NCBI GenBank assembly: GCA_029168955.1
Contig: JAPDOI010001366.1
Span: 1 to 64,000, forward strand
Direction: 5' to 3'
DNA: 64,000 nt
Origin: Aplectana chamaeleonis
Taxonomy: Eukaryota > Nematoda > Chromadorea > Rhabditida > Cosmocercidae
Shown: in pieces, positions 31,530 through 42,700 of the stretch
Numbering within the stretch: position 1 is the stretch's first letter
How the letters are laid out: each line of letters starts with the position of its first letter
Position numbers and translations under genes: made by a program
Notes under the pieces: model-generated
What the model saw: only the letters and a program-made list of their open reading frames with translations
What the model was told of the DNA's origin: nothing
Databases searched by the model: none

Positions 31530-34500
31530 ATGCCTGATGGTAATGGATGCAAAGCTATGTCCTCGGGATCAGATGGAGAGAAGAAACTGAAGCCGTGTTG
31601 TGCATGTCCAGAGACGAAAAAGGTAGCAGTTTCATTTCTTGCTCGTGCGCTCTTGGTTTCATGAATGTAAATGGCAGGGTGTAGAGGACCAGGATGCGAA
31701 ACCGCAGAAAGGGTTGTAGTGTCTTTGTCGGGCGAAATTGAAGCCGAGCTTGCTCGGATGAGTCCGGGCGGAGCAAGCAGAGGAGCGGTCGATCATGACA
31801 AAATATATTATCGATAAGGGTGTTCTGACATGCTAAGCCCCGTAAGCCTCACTTTGCCCGGCTCAAAATGAGAGTTAGGCTGTACATTCCGCAGTTGCAG
31901 GTCCGAATCATCAATGTTCAAAATCGACGTGACGACTGCCCGCAGCTGCGGAGCGGAATTTCGCTTCGACAAGAGCAGTACTTAGGGCCATTCTGGCACT
32001 ACTGCATCCTTCGGACTTCATGAATCCAATTTTTTCTTCCTATTTTACTCAAAGAGGGTTATTTGGGGTGCTGTACACTGAAAATCTGTTTTTATTCAGT
32101 TTTGCGTTAGATCACGGTACGTGTACGGTAGCTTAGTGAGAGCCTTCTATTTGATTTGAAGGCACAGGACACCCAAAAAATTAATTTTTAGATTTTATGC
32201 TTATCTTGGAGAGAGTCACACGCTGATCACAGTTGTATCTCTGAAATCGTCCAAGACCCCCTTTGAACAGAGTTATGGCTCTTCAAAGATGCCTAGATTT
32301 CGAGGGTGAAAAATTGGTGGACGAGTTGTCTCAGGCCTTTATTTCTCTTCATTCGCAATCGCTGCTCGGGTGAGCGCCAGAATAAGGAGACAGCCCAGCA
32401 ATGGACTGAAGAACGACGAATTATTGGAATTCATCCATCCATCGAGCCGCTATCGAGTCCGAAAATCTGTTAAGGGGTCGGGCCTGTGGTGGTCGCTTTT
32501 ATCTCACTTATTTGAAGGAATTGAGGTCTCGCATTTGGCACGTGTTACACAGGAGGGGTCTTCTTCACAATTACAGGAAAATCTCAAAAATCATATCTGA
32601 GGGTGTACTGTGCCTTTAACCCATTCACGACCGCGTGTCCCACCGGTGGGACACGCGTTGACTACCACTTCGGACCGCGTGTCCCACCGGTGGGACACTA
32701 TTTTCGAAAATCATTTTCTCCACCACGTGAAGGAAATTCTTAACCTATTTATGGTCAATGTACTTACCTATTCTAGAGTCGACTACAAACTTCGTGGTCC
32801 GCTGGCAGCTTCACCACTACAATATATCTGACCCATCGAATGCAGCAAGGTCGAAAACCGCAATTTTGAGTACAGATCGCATTTTTACAAGCACTTAATG
32901 GAGAATTTTATCTTTCTCCCATTGCTCGGGAAACAATCCTTACTTCTAAGAGTGGTCAGATCGTATAGCACTATTTCTAAATATCACAGAAGTATGATTA
33001 CTGATACTGCGCACCATTCCGGCGTAGAGAATAGGCTTTTCGTTCGCCCGTATTTTGTTCACATAATTTATTTTATGCAAAGATCACTAATGTTGAGATC
33101 ATTAGGGCCTTTTTTGAAAGTCCTGCTAGGTTACGGTTGGTGTACCATCGTGGGCCGGGGCTCAAACTTCGGTGAAAACTACCTTGGAGAGGAGCGGACG
33201 AGAAAAATGGGACGTGCCAGAGCAGAAAACGAGTGAAAACTTATAAAACGTTAATTACACTAATCATTCCTAGTCAATTTGTAATAATAGAACTATTTTA
33301 TACGTTTGAATGAAAAAAACACATGCTTTTCACAAAAAATCTCTTCCTAGAAGGCGCCGAACCGGAGGGTTGAGGGGGTGGCCGAGAAGAAATGGCGAAA
33401 ATCTGAAAAAAGTCAATTCCATCAGCATCAAAAGTCAATATTAAAATTGAGAAGTATTTTCTACGTCTAGATGTCAAAAAGAATGCTAAAAATGTTTACT
33501 ACAAAAAAAAACTCGCGTCGGAATGCGATAGACCGCAAGAGCGAGGGAGTAGCTAAAGCAAAATTAGTGCAAATCTGACAAAATATCATTTCACTAAGCA
33601 TTTCCTGTCAAGTGAAGAACAGAAGAATGTCTATCATGGTTATCTACGTTATTTAATGTTTCAAACCGCTAGCATTCAACGAGCTCACGTGATTTTGTAG
33701 ATGGTCTTATCTACACAGTTGAAAATTTAGGAGGCCATTTCTCTGGAAGGAAAGAGGTATGGAAGCTGAAATTTTGGCATCATGATTTTGACGTCGACAG
33801 TCGTAGAATAAGCAAAAAAACCAAAATCGATTTTTTGGTGGCGTGCCATTCGAGCAAAAGTGGCCCACCGGTGGGACACTGTATACGGTGACGCAATATT
33901 GCACGCGGTCCGAACGTGCAGCCACCCAAAATTAGGCGTGGTCGTGAATGGGTTAAACATTGCCGAAAGGGGTTCAATGGGGGGGGGGTGTTCACAAAGC
34001 CGTTGTCCTCATCCCAATCCTGAATGGTTTAGGGAAGCTTACGTTTGCCGAGTGACGGTAAAACTGCCGTAATTCACCACAATGCTACAAATATCGGCGA
34101 AAAGGGAGCATTGGAATCGTGACCAGCACTTCAGAAACCTCCTCGTGGCAAAGTTTCAGCGGAATCTGAAGTGTCGACGCACCACTTCCAACGCGTTGCT
34201 AGATGTCTCATAGGGCGATGATCGCTCAAACCTGCATAATCCTGCGTCCAAGGTGGAAGGGTACATGTTCTACGCATATTCTACGTAAAAGAAAAGGCTC
34301 AATTTGCTATATTGATTTCGCTGCTGAACCCGTATATTCTCGCCATAATCTGTAGCGAGAATATACGGGTTTAGCGACAGACTTTTTTGAACAGCAATCA
34401 ACCCGCGCTGGCTACGCTGAATGCAGGGAGGCTGTTCGCACAGCGTTGATTCAGTCATCTCACGGAGTGATTACTCAACACTCTGTGACTGGTCGTGTAG

Positions 34501-36358
34501 GCTGACCAAAAGTCGTTCTCTGGAAGGCCTTGCCAACTATAATTTTGACCGCGGTGATGCTGCAGACCGTGGGAAGAAAATGCAGTGCGGCCGGTCGCAG
34601 CTGGGATCGCCGTTCTAGTGGGGATCAAGAAAGGGTGGATTGATCGATCGAGTGCCATAGCGACATTTCGCGTAGAATATGCGGGTGCCGTAACGAGAAT
34701 TTACGTAGGTTATGCGGGTAATGCAGCTAAAATTTCACCAACTGGGGCTACAGTGCCGTAGTTTACATTTATTCTCGCGACAAAATTAGACTGGATCGCT
34801 ACGAAACCCTGGGCTTTTATAGTTTTTGTGTGAGACATTCAGTTACGCTTTGGCAGAGTATGGTATAAGTGCGTTGACCGACAGACTCTGAAAATTGGAG
34901 TAGTGCAGTCGTTCTTAAGCCAGGGTCATACACACAGCGACAAGCGAGGCTACTCAATGTTTACCATCAATATGGAACGAGTGTCGATATGCCTGACACC
35001 TAGCTGTGGCTGTTCGCGTTAAGTACGATCCCGACCTCAGAGTGTTGTCGCAGCGCGACTCGATTATGTGGCCGCTATGGGTTTGTCTCGATATCGTACC
35101 GTGCCTTGTTTCTTTGTGTTAACTCGAGGCTTACTATCGCGCTGCGTATCAAAAAAATTGTGCAAGGCGGCGTCCAGAGCCTTTGCGACGCGACGCAAAG
35201 CGCATTTAAGCGATGGGAGTATCGCGTCGTGCAGGAATTGAAGTGTCATTGGCACGCGTATGTTGAACGAATACGATCCTTTCCGTTTTGCGAATTTGTT
35301 GCGTTCATGGCGAATCAAGATTGCTAAGCAACAAGCTTGCTCTCGCGCGGGCTCAATGGAGTCGCCCTGCATCGTAAGGCTACGCAACTGATGTCACGCT
35401 GAAGCGGTTGGTGCGTGATTTCGCATAAATCGCGCCTCGTCAGTTTGGTGCGGCGCGACGCCTCTTGATCGATACATAGCGTAGTTATAACATCGCGCAG
35501 AACACAGCCTGATGAGCATGGTCTGAGCTGTTGTGCGATCACTCGCGCTGTGCGCTGAAGTCCATGGATTAGATCAAAGGCCGAGGAACCACGCGGAAAT
35601 TGTGATTTGATGTGAAGGGTAATTTTCAACGGTTGATGATCTGCGGTCTGGTGTCGCCCACTAGTGGACTTCAACGACTGCAGTCCTTGTAATGTTTGGG
35701 TTAGTTGAGCCGGACACATGCTTTTGTTAGAGGTGTACTTAAAGGCAGCATACAGGCTCGTAAACGTGGTTGAGATAATTACGGAAATGGAATGGTATGG
35801 CTCAGAACACAACGCTTACGCATTTTGAAGCGTCAAAAACGACCCGCAGTACCGCTGCACGAGTAAGAATTCGACCCCGCCCCTGTATTTCTCAGCCCCC
35901 TGTATTTGCGTCTTCCTCCAAAACAGGGGTGCTGGGCCATTCCCACCGTCGTCGACGTATGTGGTTCACTAATTGTACTTATTTTACAACCCACAAACGT
36001 CTCTGACGGTTGGAATGGTCCAGAACACCTGTTTTGAAGGAGGACGGCAAATACAGCGGCGGGGCCAACTTCTTACTCGTGTAGCGGCATTGCGGGTCGT
36101 TTTTGACGCTTCAAAATGCGTAAGCGTTGTGTTCTGAGTCATACCATTCTATTCCCGTAGTTATCTCAAGCACGTTTACGATCGTGCATGCTGCCTTTAA
36201 CTGTGCCTGCCTTTCGGGAAGCGGATATGTCCATATAGTTCAATACTAAAAATTTTCAGGCTCGGGATCAATGCATTATTGAGAATGGTGAGGAGAAATG
36301 CGGAAAGCTGATTGAGGCTCACAAGAAGTGCATGAGAGATGCAGGTTTCGACATTTGA
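31530..36358 (+). CDS. cox-17: Cytochrome c oxidase copper chaperone COX17
   Basis: Copper carrier of the mitochondrial intermembrane space that hands Cu(I) to SCO1 and COX11 for cytochrome oxidase assembly (family knowledge). Two exons, 31530-31622 and 36260-36358, join in phase to 62 residues plus stop, matching the usual 62-69. Exon 1 ends with the [11 protein letters not shown] motif, where Cys23 and Cys24 are the copper ligands. Exon 2 supplies the rest of the twin CX9C fold (Cys36, Cys45, Cys55; [20 protein letters not shown]). Cys26-Cys55 and Cys36-Cys45 would form the two structural disulphides. A seventh cysteine at position 7 is additional to the canonical six. The single 4.6-kb intron contains TTAA-type elements and an inverted-repeat element. 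A splice acceptor at 31500 lies 29 nt before the ATG; AATAAA at 36572-36577 follows the stop. Sec-20 starts 382 nt downstream. Confidence 0.96.
31735..31872 (-). repeat. Dispersed repeat, GCTCATTTTGAGCCGG family, in cox-17 intron
   Basis: The reverse complement of this stretch matches 52498-52640 and 60057-60195: CTCATTTTGAGCCGG, CTTATCG, TATATTTTG(C/T)CAT and GACCGCTCC-GCTGCTTGCT recur in order. Three copies in the window, no coding frame. Confidence 0.65.
32160..32615. mobile_element. TTAA-type MITE, GGCACAGT family, in cox-17 intron
   Basis: Left AGGCACAGGACACCC (after TTGA) and right GGGTGTACTGTGCCT (before TTAA 32616-32619) are inverted. The right TTAA is shared with the next element. 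Confidence 0.65.
32620..33952. mobile_element. TTAA-flanked element (1333 bp) with 20-bp perfect palindromes
   Basis: TTAA at 32616-32619 and 33953-33956. The ends CCCATTCACGACCGCGTG and CGTGGTCGTGAATGGG are inverted. GTGTCCCACCGGTGGGACAC, a perfect 20-bp palindrome, occurs twice at the left end (about 32637 and 32679), and most of it recurs at the right end near 33863. The interior (about 32720-33850) is AT-rich without a recognisable frame. Confidence 0.75.
34327..34371. repeat. Short perfect hairpin in cox-17 intron
   Basis: AACCCGTATATTCTCGC and GCGAGAATATACGGGTT form a 17-bp stem with an 11-nt loop. Related words (AATATGCGGGT, GAATTTACGTAGGTTATGC) occur at 34670-34720, so it may be part of a decayed element. 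The rest of 33957-35738 holds nothing else I can name. Confidence 0.5.
35743..36196. mobile_element. TTAA-flanked MITE (454 bp), GGCAGCATACACGC family, in cox-17 intron
   Basis: TTAA at 35739-35742 and 36197-36200. Ends AGGCAGCATACAGGCTCGTA and ATCGTGCATGCTGCCT are inverted, and arms extend over 100 bp (GAATGGTATG, GCTTACGCATTTTGAAGCGT). It ends about 60 bp before cox-17 exon 2. Confidence 0.8.
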
Positions 36359-36571
36359 GAAACGTTAACTAACCGATTAATCAAAGGTTTTCTAGTCGAA
36401 GTATGCTTTGTTGGACTTTGTTACTGTATTTTAATGTTCTAAACACCTTGTTGCTCAAAGTTTTTGCCTTATGTTCTTTCAGATCTAGCTGGATCTTAGT
36501 CTTAGTTGCTTTAGATTGTTACGTTTCTGTTGATTTGTTAGCTGGAATAGATTAGTTTAGGTCTTCACTTG

Positions 36572-36723
36572 AATAAATGGTTAGTAGCAGTGCTGGTTGT
36601 TCTATTTTGTCAGAAGTTGACTTTCGAAGTGAATTTTTCTTCTCGTGTCATTTCTTGTTCAATTTATTAGATTATTAATACAAATCTTGCAGTGTAATGT
36701 AACCGTTTTCCTCTCCTTGTCAG
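36572..36723 (+). promoter_or_regulatory. Intercistronic signal cox-17/sec-20: polyA signal, T-rich spacer, splice acceptor
   Basis: AATAAA at 36572-36577 is followed by a T-rich spacer and the acceptor CCTTGTCAG ending at 36723, which leaves a 17-nt leader to the sec-20 ATG. About 146 nt from polyA signal to acceptor is the arrangement of nematode operons, where 3' end formation is coupled to downstream trans-splicing. Confidence 0.6.
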
Positions 36724-36740
36724 ATTAGGCATAGTGTGAA

Positions 36741-39700
36741 ATGGCTCCCATCGCCGACCGAGCGTCCATGGAAGCGCACCTGCTGCAGCAGGAGATTGTT
36801 CGACTCGACACCTTAGTGAAGCAGAAAATCGACTTTGTGAGGTTGGTTTTCTGTACATATTTACGCTGTTTGTGCATTTACATAAAAGGCGGTGTTCACG
36901 AGGGAAAAATCTCTAGTTTTTTTTTCACAGAAACGTGAGACCTACCCAGCCATGAAAACATTGAAAAGAGAATCTTGAAAAATTATCGGGAAGTGGCTGG
37001 AAATCGCGTGGGCCAGTCAACCCATTGGGCCACCCGGCCTCCCAAACTAATCCATTCTGAAGAAGCTTGAACACGTAAACAACCGGTCAGCAAAGATAAT
37101 GGTTTCGATAAGTAGCAGTGGATGAGGTGGATCATTTTATCATATGGAAAGACTTCATTCCTTCCCACCGGTCAATCCTCACAATCTCAAAAATATGACG
37201 TCACAGAAGAGGTCCTGTTGGGGCGGAAAAAGTGCTTTCTCGTCACTTTCTGCAGTTTTTCTTGACGCTACTGTCACATTAAGCTCAACCTATCATAATC
37301 AGCGCAAAAACCGAACATCTATGATTTATTGTGAACACTGCCCTCATTAACATTTTTCTGATATGTCGATCTTCCATTCAGTGAAGCCGTGCGAGATGAG
37401 CGAAGCCTTCATGAGGAAACTCGTGAGACGAAAGAGCTCTTATCAAATCTGGAAAGCAAGGTTAACATGTTGAAAGCAGTGGCTTCTAAGGTGTGCTTTA
37501 TCATACTCTTTGATATTTCTATGGTCCAATCGGCTAGCGTTTTTCTCAGTGGGGACCTCAACCTTTCCGTGCTGCACGATCTTTGGCGACTTGCATCCAG
37601 TCCGGCAGGACGTGATCTCTGAAATACTTTGAGTTCTAGTCTTACTATCTTGATGGAGGTTGTCCCAGCGGCCTCTTTTCGTCTCTAGGGAGCCATTCTG
37701 TGATGCGGCGACTTAATCTGTCATGCGGTCTTTGGATTAGATGACCGGCCCAGCGATACTTCGACTTCTTCATATGCCCGAGCGGATCTCTCGCAAGGGA
37801 GCCCTTATAAGCCATAGTAAACGTTCCAAATGAACTGTACTTTTTAGAACCAATTTCGGACGTAGATAAAGAATATGACCTTCTCAGATGGCTAGAAAAA
37901 TCCTGGAAAAGTTATAAGCGTTTTTCCCGGATTTCTCCATTGCACCTTCCGAAACGCGCAGAAACCTCGAAAATCCGGAAACTGTCCTCATAATAGTGTT
38001 CAGCGCCCACAATGACCACCATGGACGGAGTTCGGGTGGAACAACGTTATTTGAACTTAGCATAGAGCGATAGCATTTTGGACTTCTAGGATTTTTAGTT
38101 GAGCGTTTACTTAAAATCAATTAGGAGGTTCTGAAAGCGTTCAAGGAAAATGTTTCAGATTTGACTCAAAGGCATCATACACGCTCACAAACATGGTCTA
38201 GATAACAGCTCAAGCATGCCCGCACGGCCCCACCCATGTCGTCAACGGCGTTTGAAGCTCTGAAAACCATCCAGGATGAACAATATTTGAGCAATCTTGT
38301 CTCGCACGCCCGTATATCCCCCCCGAGGAACAGAATGAAAAGTATACTTGAGAAAAAATGTGATAACTGAGAGTGATAGCACTATCTAAAGGCAGTGCAC
38401 CATAGAAACAGCTCGATTTACTTGATTATGAAATGTTTGTGCACCAGGGTACGACACGAGGTGTGGACAAGGCCAATTTCACTCAGACCCCCAGTCCAAG
38501 AGCAAATTTCTGGCGATTTCTTTCAAACCACCCAGAAGCGTTATTTGGTGGAATTTTCTCCGAATTTCTCGAAACCCTTCAGGAGCGTGACTTGGCCTGT
38601 TTTTTTGTAAAATTTAAAGAAGGGGAACATTCCTCGTAAATTGGGATGTATAGTCGAATTTTTTCGGTAAAAACTGATCCTAAACAGTGTAAACCCCCAT
38701 TCAGAATGGTCCACTTGGTCTACCGGCAGAGATCATACCCCCCTGTGGAAGTCCACACTCCTTGCCGAACCCTGTCGTGCACCGTGGACGAGAGTCAGTC
38801 GGTATGTAGACATGTTATATTCAAGTGAATCAAGCTTTTTCTCTCGTGCCTTCCCATTTGATAATGCTATCACTCTCAATTATCACATGCCTTCTCGAGT
38901 ATCAATTCATTTTTCTGTTACTCGAAGTTGTGGGAAAATGCAGGCTTGCAAGACGGAGGTCCTCGAATACTGCCATCCTGGATGGTTTTCAGCGCTTCAA
39001 ACGCCGTTGACGACGTGGTAGGGGCCGTGCTGTCCTGATTATGCTGTTATCTCCGCCATGTTTGTGAGTGTCTAATCTGAGAAAATTTGCACCGGCGGCA
39101 GACCAACCCTGCCTTGAAGGCTCCTAATCGGTGCCTACAGGGTAGTGTCCATCCAGAGTCCCTGCACCAGCTATGCCATCGCATCAACCCCGCGTCGGTG
39201 TCTCAACCAGGACGCGACGGCTCCTCAACCCGGTCTGGAGTTACCTCAACCCTATCTCGACGGTGCCTAATTGGAGCCGCGACGGTGCCTGAATCTGGCT
39301 GCCACCCCCCCCCCACCCCCACCCGCCCCCCAGAAAAAGCCCGCCTAGGTCCACACAAGGGCTTAAAGGCAAGGTCCGGTCAAATTTTTACACTACCGAA
39401 ATTTGGGTTAAAGGCAGTGTTCACGATGATCATCCCTCGTTGACTTTTTGACATTAAAATGAGAGGAGAAAGGATCATATTGGCTCCCAGGTGCAAGGAA
39501 CGGTAGAAAACGAGCCAGGAGTGGCAAAATAACGGCGGCAAACAAGCGTTTTGGTGCCCCAGACACGCCCCGTGCCCCAGATCCGCCCTTGAAAGGAACA
39601 AATGAAGTCTCAGATTATAGGAATGATCAGAGTGAAGAAGGTGCTGATAAGTGACTGTTTGCTTCATTGCACTGATGATGAATATGTCATCTGTGGCAGT

Positions 39701-42700
39701 CAAATCCTCACGTTCAAAAATCAACGTATATCACCGGCGAGCCTATTTTGGCTCAAAAAGCGCGTCTTTCGTGTCCTTTTTAAGCATGCCTTGCTATATG
39801 AGGACACCAGACCTTCCGTAAACCGTGGAGATATCGGAAGTGAAATTTATCATGAACACTGCCTTTAAATAGATTGGGCTGGCCTAGCTGAACATCGTCT
39901 GAACGTTTCACGAACTCTGAGTCCCTAGTTCTGGAGAAAACAGCCTCAAAGTCAGGGATTGCAGTCGCTCACAGCATGATAATCATGGCTGAATGTTACC
40001 TGATGATAATTACACAGCACTTTTGAGCTATGCGTGGGCAAACCTTCACTAAAATATGGACGATGGCCACACTTTTCTGACTTTCCTGGATCGTCATTTG
40101 TGAGTGGCTGGAATAACTTGAAGAAGACCGGTTTTTAGCAGTTTTCGCATGTTCCTTGGGACTACCTGTAGCAAGAGCACCGATTTAGCGGGAAATCTCG
40201 AAATCGAAATTCTGCCCGGACCCTGCCTTTAACCTTCGCCGAGGTCTGCGGTGAGGAACCCTCACTGCGGACCGCGGCGAAAACCGCCCCACCCCCAGCC
40301 GTGGGATCCCTTATCCCCCAGCGGTCAAAAATATGCTTTCCTCCGGAGAGGGACTCGCAGTCACCTTCAGGGCTGGCATCAGAATGCTGAATGAGGACTC
40401 GAGTGAGATGAGGCACCTTTTATACCGGCTGTGAATGTGATAAACACGTCAGGACGTGATCATTCGCTTTACCATTTTTTTATGTCTGCAACTGTAGCGG
40501 TGGCGGCGCGGTGATATCGCGGAGCCGGCGCGAAGCTGTTGCGAGGCCCACGCTTCGCTATCGCGGTACCGTTCATGATTGCGGTGCCGTTGCTGTACTG
40601 TTGCGGACAAGAAGGAATCTTCCAAGATTCCGGAGCCGTTGCTACAGTGTCCCGGCACGGTCTCGGGTTGCGGTGCCGTCCTGCCATGGTCAATGCAAAT
40701 TTTCTCAGAGTATGCTGCCTTCAAAACTTACCCTCAGGGGAATTTTGGAGGCAAAACGCGACCTTTGGCGATTTTCGGTATGCCACGATAGATATGGTTC
40801 AAATTGTGTCTTTGGGAGGTTATTTGGAGTGCTGAACACGAATCTGACACCAGTTTGTTGATTTTTGACAGCTTACGGTAGATTACGGTCAGTATACTGT
40901 AGTCTGGTCAAAGCCTCAGATTTTGCTCAAAATTTCAATGCTGGGGTTGTTAGGGGTGCTTTTTACGAATTTGTTGCCCATTTGTCAATTCTCGGATTAT
41001 TAAGGTGAGTTCTGCCTCGTAAATGGCATAAAACCTTCCGTAACCTACGGTAAACCTCAGGATTTTGACAAGCGGACCCCAGATTCGTGTTCAGCGCCCC
41101 TAGATTACCTTGCATACAGGTTTTGAGTGGTATTAGAGAAACTTCTTTCAGAACATCCCGAAAATAGCTCGAGGAGGAATCGCCTTCACCTTGCGGCGAG
41201 GCTTCCAAAAACGCCTCAGATAGACGTAAGAATCAATTTGTTCGAGGGCGGTTCCTGCTAAACCTACTGTCCCTGCATCACACCAGATATTGACCATCAC
41301 TTCCGCCTTTTTCCTGTTTATTACCAAGCCAATCTTCGCGTCAACCACATCGAATTTCTCAACCGTTTCCTTCATTTCAGCCATAGTTTTCCATGTCAGG
41401 GCTATGTCGTTGGCGAAACCTAGGTTGCTGACCTTGCCATCGATAGAAAAGCCCTTGTCGTCCCATTCGAGCTCCTCCATGACGTCCTGCAGCGCATTAG
41501 TGAATAACTCTGGAGATATGGTATCTCCCTGCCTGACTCCCTTTTCGATCGGAATACTCAGCTTTCGTTCGAACAACTCAATCGTAGTGAAAGTATCCGA
41601 CAAACTTTCTTTGAGTGTGCGATTGTAAGCAGCAGGAACTCCGGCGCTCACTAAAGCATTCAAAACCGCATTGATCTCGATGGAGTCGAACGTTTTTTTG
41701 TATTCCATAATTTGTGTCCTAAAGGCAAGCTACATTCTAGACTTCTCTCGATTAAAGGCAGCATACACGCTTGCAAAAGTTGTTGAGATAACTACATTAG
41801 TGGGGTCGTACGAGCCCTAGAAGAGCCCTCGCGGAGTTGGAAGAGTTGAACACGAGTTACAATGACCGTCCGTTTTGAGCAGTATTGAGTCACAAAATGA
41901 TCCTTTCTCCGCCCCTCGATATGGGCTCCGCCCCTCAATACAAATGTTCAATGCTCGATTACGGTTATATTGGCACAATTTTCACGCTTCGAACGTCGTA
42001 ATGCTTCCAGAAAGGGTCGTACGAGTACATTAGCGTCGTTATCCCAACAAATTTGTCGCTAGCTCCGCTATTTCAGCCAATGCAGTACAGCTCATCCACT
42101 TCTGGGCCAATATAGAGCGAACCGTTATATCCTCATTTCAGTTGGTTTTTTACGGTTTTTTCGTTATCTCTGATTATTAACAGCTTCAAACCTTTCATTC
42201 ATTCCATAAAATTGATATCATTTTTGAGCGTGTATGCTGCCTTTAACTGGGTGGCTGGCTGTATGTGATTCACGCAGGAGAGCTCTTACAGGAACCGGGC
42301 TGCTCCACTGGTTGGTAGTCGTCCAAGATTCGTTCCATACGGTTGGGAAGTATCCATCATCAGCTGTACAGAATTCGCAAAAAAACTTACTCTTGAGTTA
42401 TTTTGAAGCATTTCCATGAAACAAGCCGGAAGTAAAAGACAAAACATCGGCGGTAATTTTTCTTACTATTGTCGAAGAGGTGGTGGTCCGTATTCCAACC
42501 GCAGGAGAGGCGCGATGAGAGGCTATCAGCGAAGCGCGTGATTGCGCGAACAGGGGAGGAGCGACGCGCGTGATTGGACGGAACACAGAGTACCCTCGCT
42601 TCGCTTGCGGCTGGAGGACATAAGGACCATCACCCTTGTCGGAGAACTATCTCAAAATGTTCCAACATGCGTGAAACTTGAGAAGGGAAGTCCAAAGCTG

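Noticed and set aside
36741..36836. sec-20 exon 1 ending at GACTTT/GTGAGG
   Set aside because: This stronger-looking donor would put TGA directly at the start of exon 2; the donor five bases downstream keeps the frame.
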